NCBI GenBank assembly: GCA_018713425.1
Contig: DVOT01000113.1
Location: 1-7,072 of the forward strand
Source: Alectryocaccomicrobium faecavium
GTDB taxonomy: Bacteria; Bacillota; Clostridia; Christensenellales; Aristaeellaceae
Reading direction: 5' to 3'
DNA: 7,072 nt
Shown here: positions 6,528 through 7,072 of the stretch, in pieces
How positions within the stretch are numbered: the stretch's first letter is position 1
Layout of the letters: every line of letters starts with the position of its first letter
The notes under the pieces: generated by a model
What the model was told of the DNA's origin: nothing
Databases searched by the model: none
The model's input: the letters and a program-made list of their open reading frames with translations, nothing else
Position numbers and translations under genes: made by a program

Positions 6528-6548
6528 CTACATAAAGGGGTGTTTTCC

Positions 6549-6929
6549 ATGCCCGAGCGCCGCTTTTTCCATTTCACCGCCACGCGCGCGGACGCGGTTC
6601 TCTTCGCCGCGCTGCTCATCGCCTTTCTCTTGGCCCTTTGCGCGCGAAATCCCCTGGACGACTCGCGCTTTGCCCCGGTACACGAAACCGCGCTCTCCGG
6701 CGTGGTTGCCACGGGCGAAGGGCGCGGGAAAATCGATATCAACGCGGCGGACGCGGCATTGCTCATGGAACTCGATGGCATCGGCGAAGTCCTCGCCAGC
6801 CGCATCGTGGAATACCGCGCGCAGCACGGCCCGTTCGCCCATCTGGAAGATTTGCTGGAGGTCGAAGGCATTGGCCCCGCCCGTTTCCAAGCCATCAAAG
6901 ACGATATTTGCCTTCTCGCGCCCGATTGA
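6549..6929 (+). CDS. comEA: Short ComEA-type helix-hairpin-helix protein, 126 aa
   Basis: Probably a membrane-anchored DNA-binding protein that captures double-stranded DNA at the outer face of the membrane for competence uptake. A hydrophobic segment at about residues 14-32 serves as signal anchor. After a linker comes the classic ComEA repeat region: DINAADAALLMELDGIGEVLASRIVEYR (in part, 63-90) with the first hairpin GIGE, a PFAHLEDLLEVEGIGPARF second hairpin (95-113), then a closing helix. Full-length Bacillus ComEA (about 200 aa) has an additional SLBB domain between anchor and hairpins, absent here; such short forms are known. ATG 6549 is chosen because AAAGGGG ends 8 bases before it; an in-frame GTG at 6540 overlaps that site. 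No comEB or comEC is visible downstream. The stop codon (6927-6929) lies within the right repeat copy. Confidence 0.88.
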   Translation: MPERRFFHFTATRADAVLFAALLIAFLLALCARNPLDDSRFAPVHETALSGVVATGEGRGKIDINAADAALLMELDGIGEVLASRIVEYRAQHGPFAHLEDLLEVEGIGPARFQAIKDDICLLAPD

Positions 6930-6975
6930 CGAGCTGGTGGACGGGGGAGCAAGCTATCCACAATTCGCAATGGTC
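6926..6975 (-). repeat. Right copy of the 50-base inverted repeat
   Basis: The reverse complement matches 161-210 at 45 of 50 positions. The bulged 8-bp stem seen in the left copy is preserved here (6934-6963), with a T-G wobble in place of one T-A pair. The copy begins at the comEA stop codon, so the last coding bases and the repeat share three to four positions. On the minus strand it reads MRIVDSLLPRPP followed by a long open frame that is antisense to comEA and the lipoprotein gene; I treat that frame as a shadow. Confidence 0.88.
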
Positions 6976-7072
6976 GGTTCGCTGCGCTCGCAGAGCTCGC
7001 TTGCGGCCCTCCCTTGCTTATTGGGCTTACTTCGCGCTGCTTCGCCCACAGGGCGCGCGCTTCGTGCGCCCC
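6976..7072. other. Hairpin-rich non-coding right flank
   Basis: No gene is apparent up to the end of the window. The sequence is built from short self-complementary words. CTGCG/CGCAG meet almost back-to-back at 6982-6993, the palindrome GAGCTC is at 6993-6998, and TGGGC (7022-7026) can pair with GCCCA (7044-7048). The motif GCTTCG or CTTCG recurs. The character is that of an intergenic palindromic repeat and not of a promoter or gene. It continues from the 50-base repeat and may be part of the same composite element. Confidence 0.5.
7051..7071. repeat. Near-perfect 9-bp hairpin at right edge
   Basis: GGGCGCGCG (7051-7059) pairs with the downstream CGTGCGCCC (7063-7071), including one G-T wobble, around a 3-base CTT loop (7060-7062). 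The window ends one base later, so whether a U-tract follows cannot be seen. It could be a terminator stem for comEA or a unit of a palindromic repeat. Confidence 0.6.

Noticed and set aside
161..6975. Integrative element or transposon interpretation of the whole block
   Set aside because: No transposase, integrase, resolvase or target-site duplication could be identified in the window, and the cargo is housekeeping. I keep only the repeat pair as an observation.
1..7072. CRISPR array, tRNA, rRNA or riboswitch
   Set aside because: I saw no regularly spaced direct repeats, cloverleaf, rRNA-like segments or T-box/leader motifs on either strand. The 306-base left flank is too short and shows no T-box core before cimA.

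Overview
The window looks like a chromosomal segment from a high-GC member of the Clostridia (Bacillota). The evidence is a Soj/Spo0J-type ParA-ParB pair, a YhcN/YlaJ-type lipoprotein of the kind found in spore formers, a ComEA-type competence protein, a ThrRS-like/uridine-kinase fusion of a type common in Clostridia, and strong AGGAGG-like ribosome binding sites. Codon third positions are strongly GC-biased, while the left edge (about 170-300) is clearly richer in A+T. I cannot name a species from this.

Layout: positions 1-306 are non-coding. They hold small inverted repeats, a 50-base repeat copy (161-210), an imperfect palindrome around a T6 tract, and a GC hairpin with a U-rich tail that overlaps the likely promoter of the first gene. 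Seven genes follow on the + strand with short gaps: a citramalate synthase (cimA, 307-1866), parA/soj (1874-2638), parB/spo0J (2635-3513, overlapping parA by 4 bases), a cytoplasmic CBM9-like protein (3544-4176), a TGS/ThrRS-like-domain nucleoside kinase (4219-5859), a lipoprotein of YhcN/YlaJ type (5907-6476) and a short ComEA (6549-6929). A strong hairpin without a U-tract lies between the last two. The comEA stop codon lies inside the second 50-base repeat copy (6926-6975), which is inverted relative to the first. Hairpin-rich non-coding sequence then runs to the end.

Functionally, the segment mixes amino-acid biosynthesis (isoleucine precursor supply), chromosome partition and possibly sporulation control (ParA-ParB), nucleotide salvage or an unknown nucleoside-phosphorylating role, a spore or envelope lipoprotein, and DNA uptake. 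Apart from parA-parB the genes share no evident pathway. They look like a co-directional housekeeping run, possibly one long transcription unit or several.

I found no convincing new enzymatic or defence system. The least explained signal is the 45/50-identical inverted repeat pair that brackets all seven genes and is joined to structured sequence. It is most likely a dispersed intergenic repeat family, but it could also mark the ends of a moved or inverted segment.
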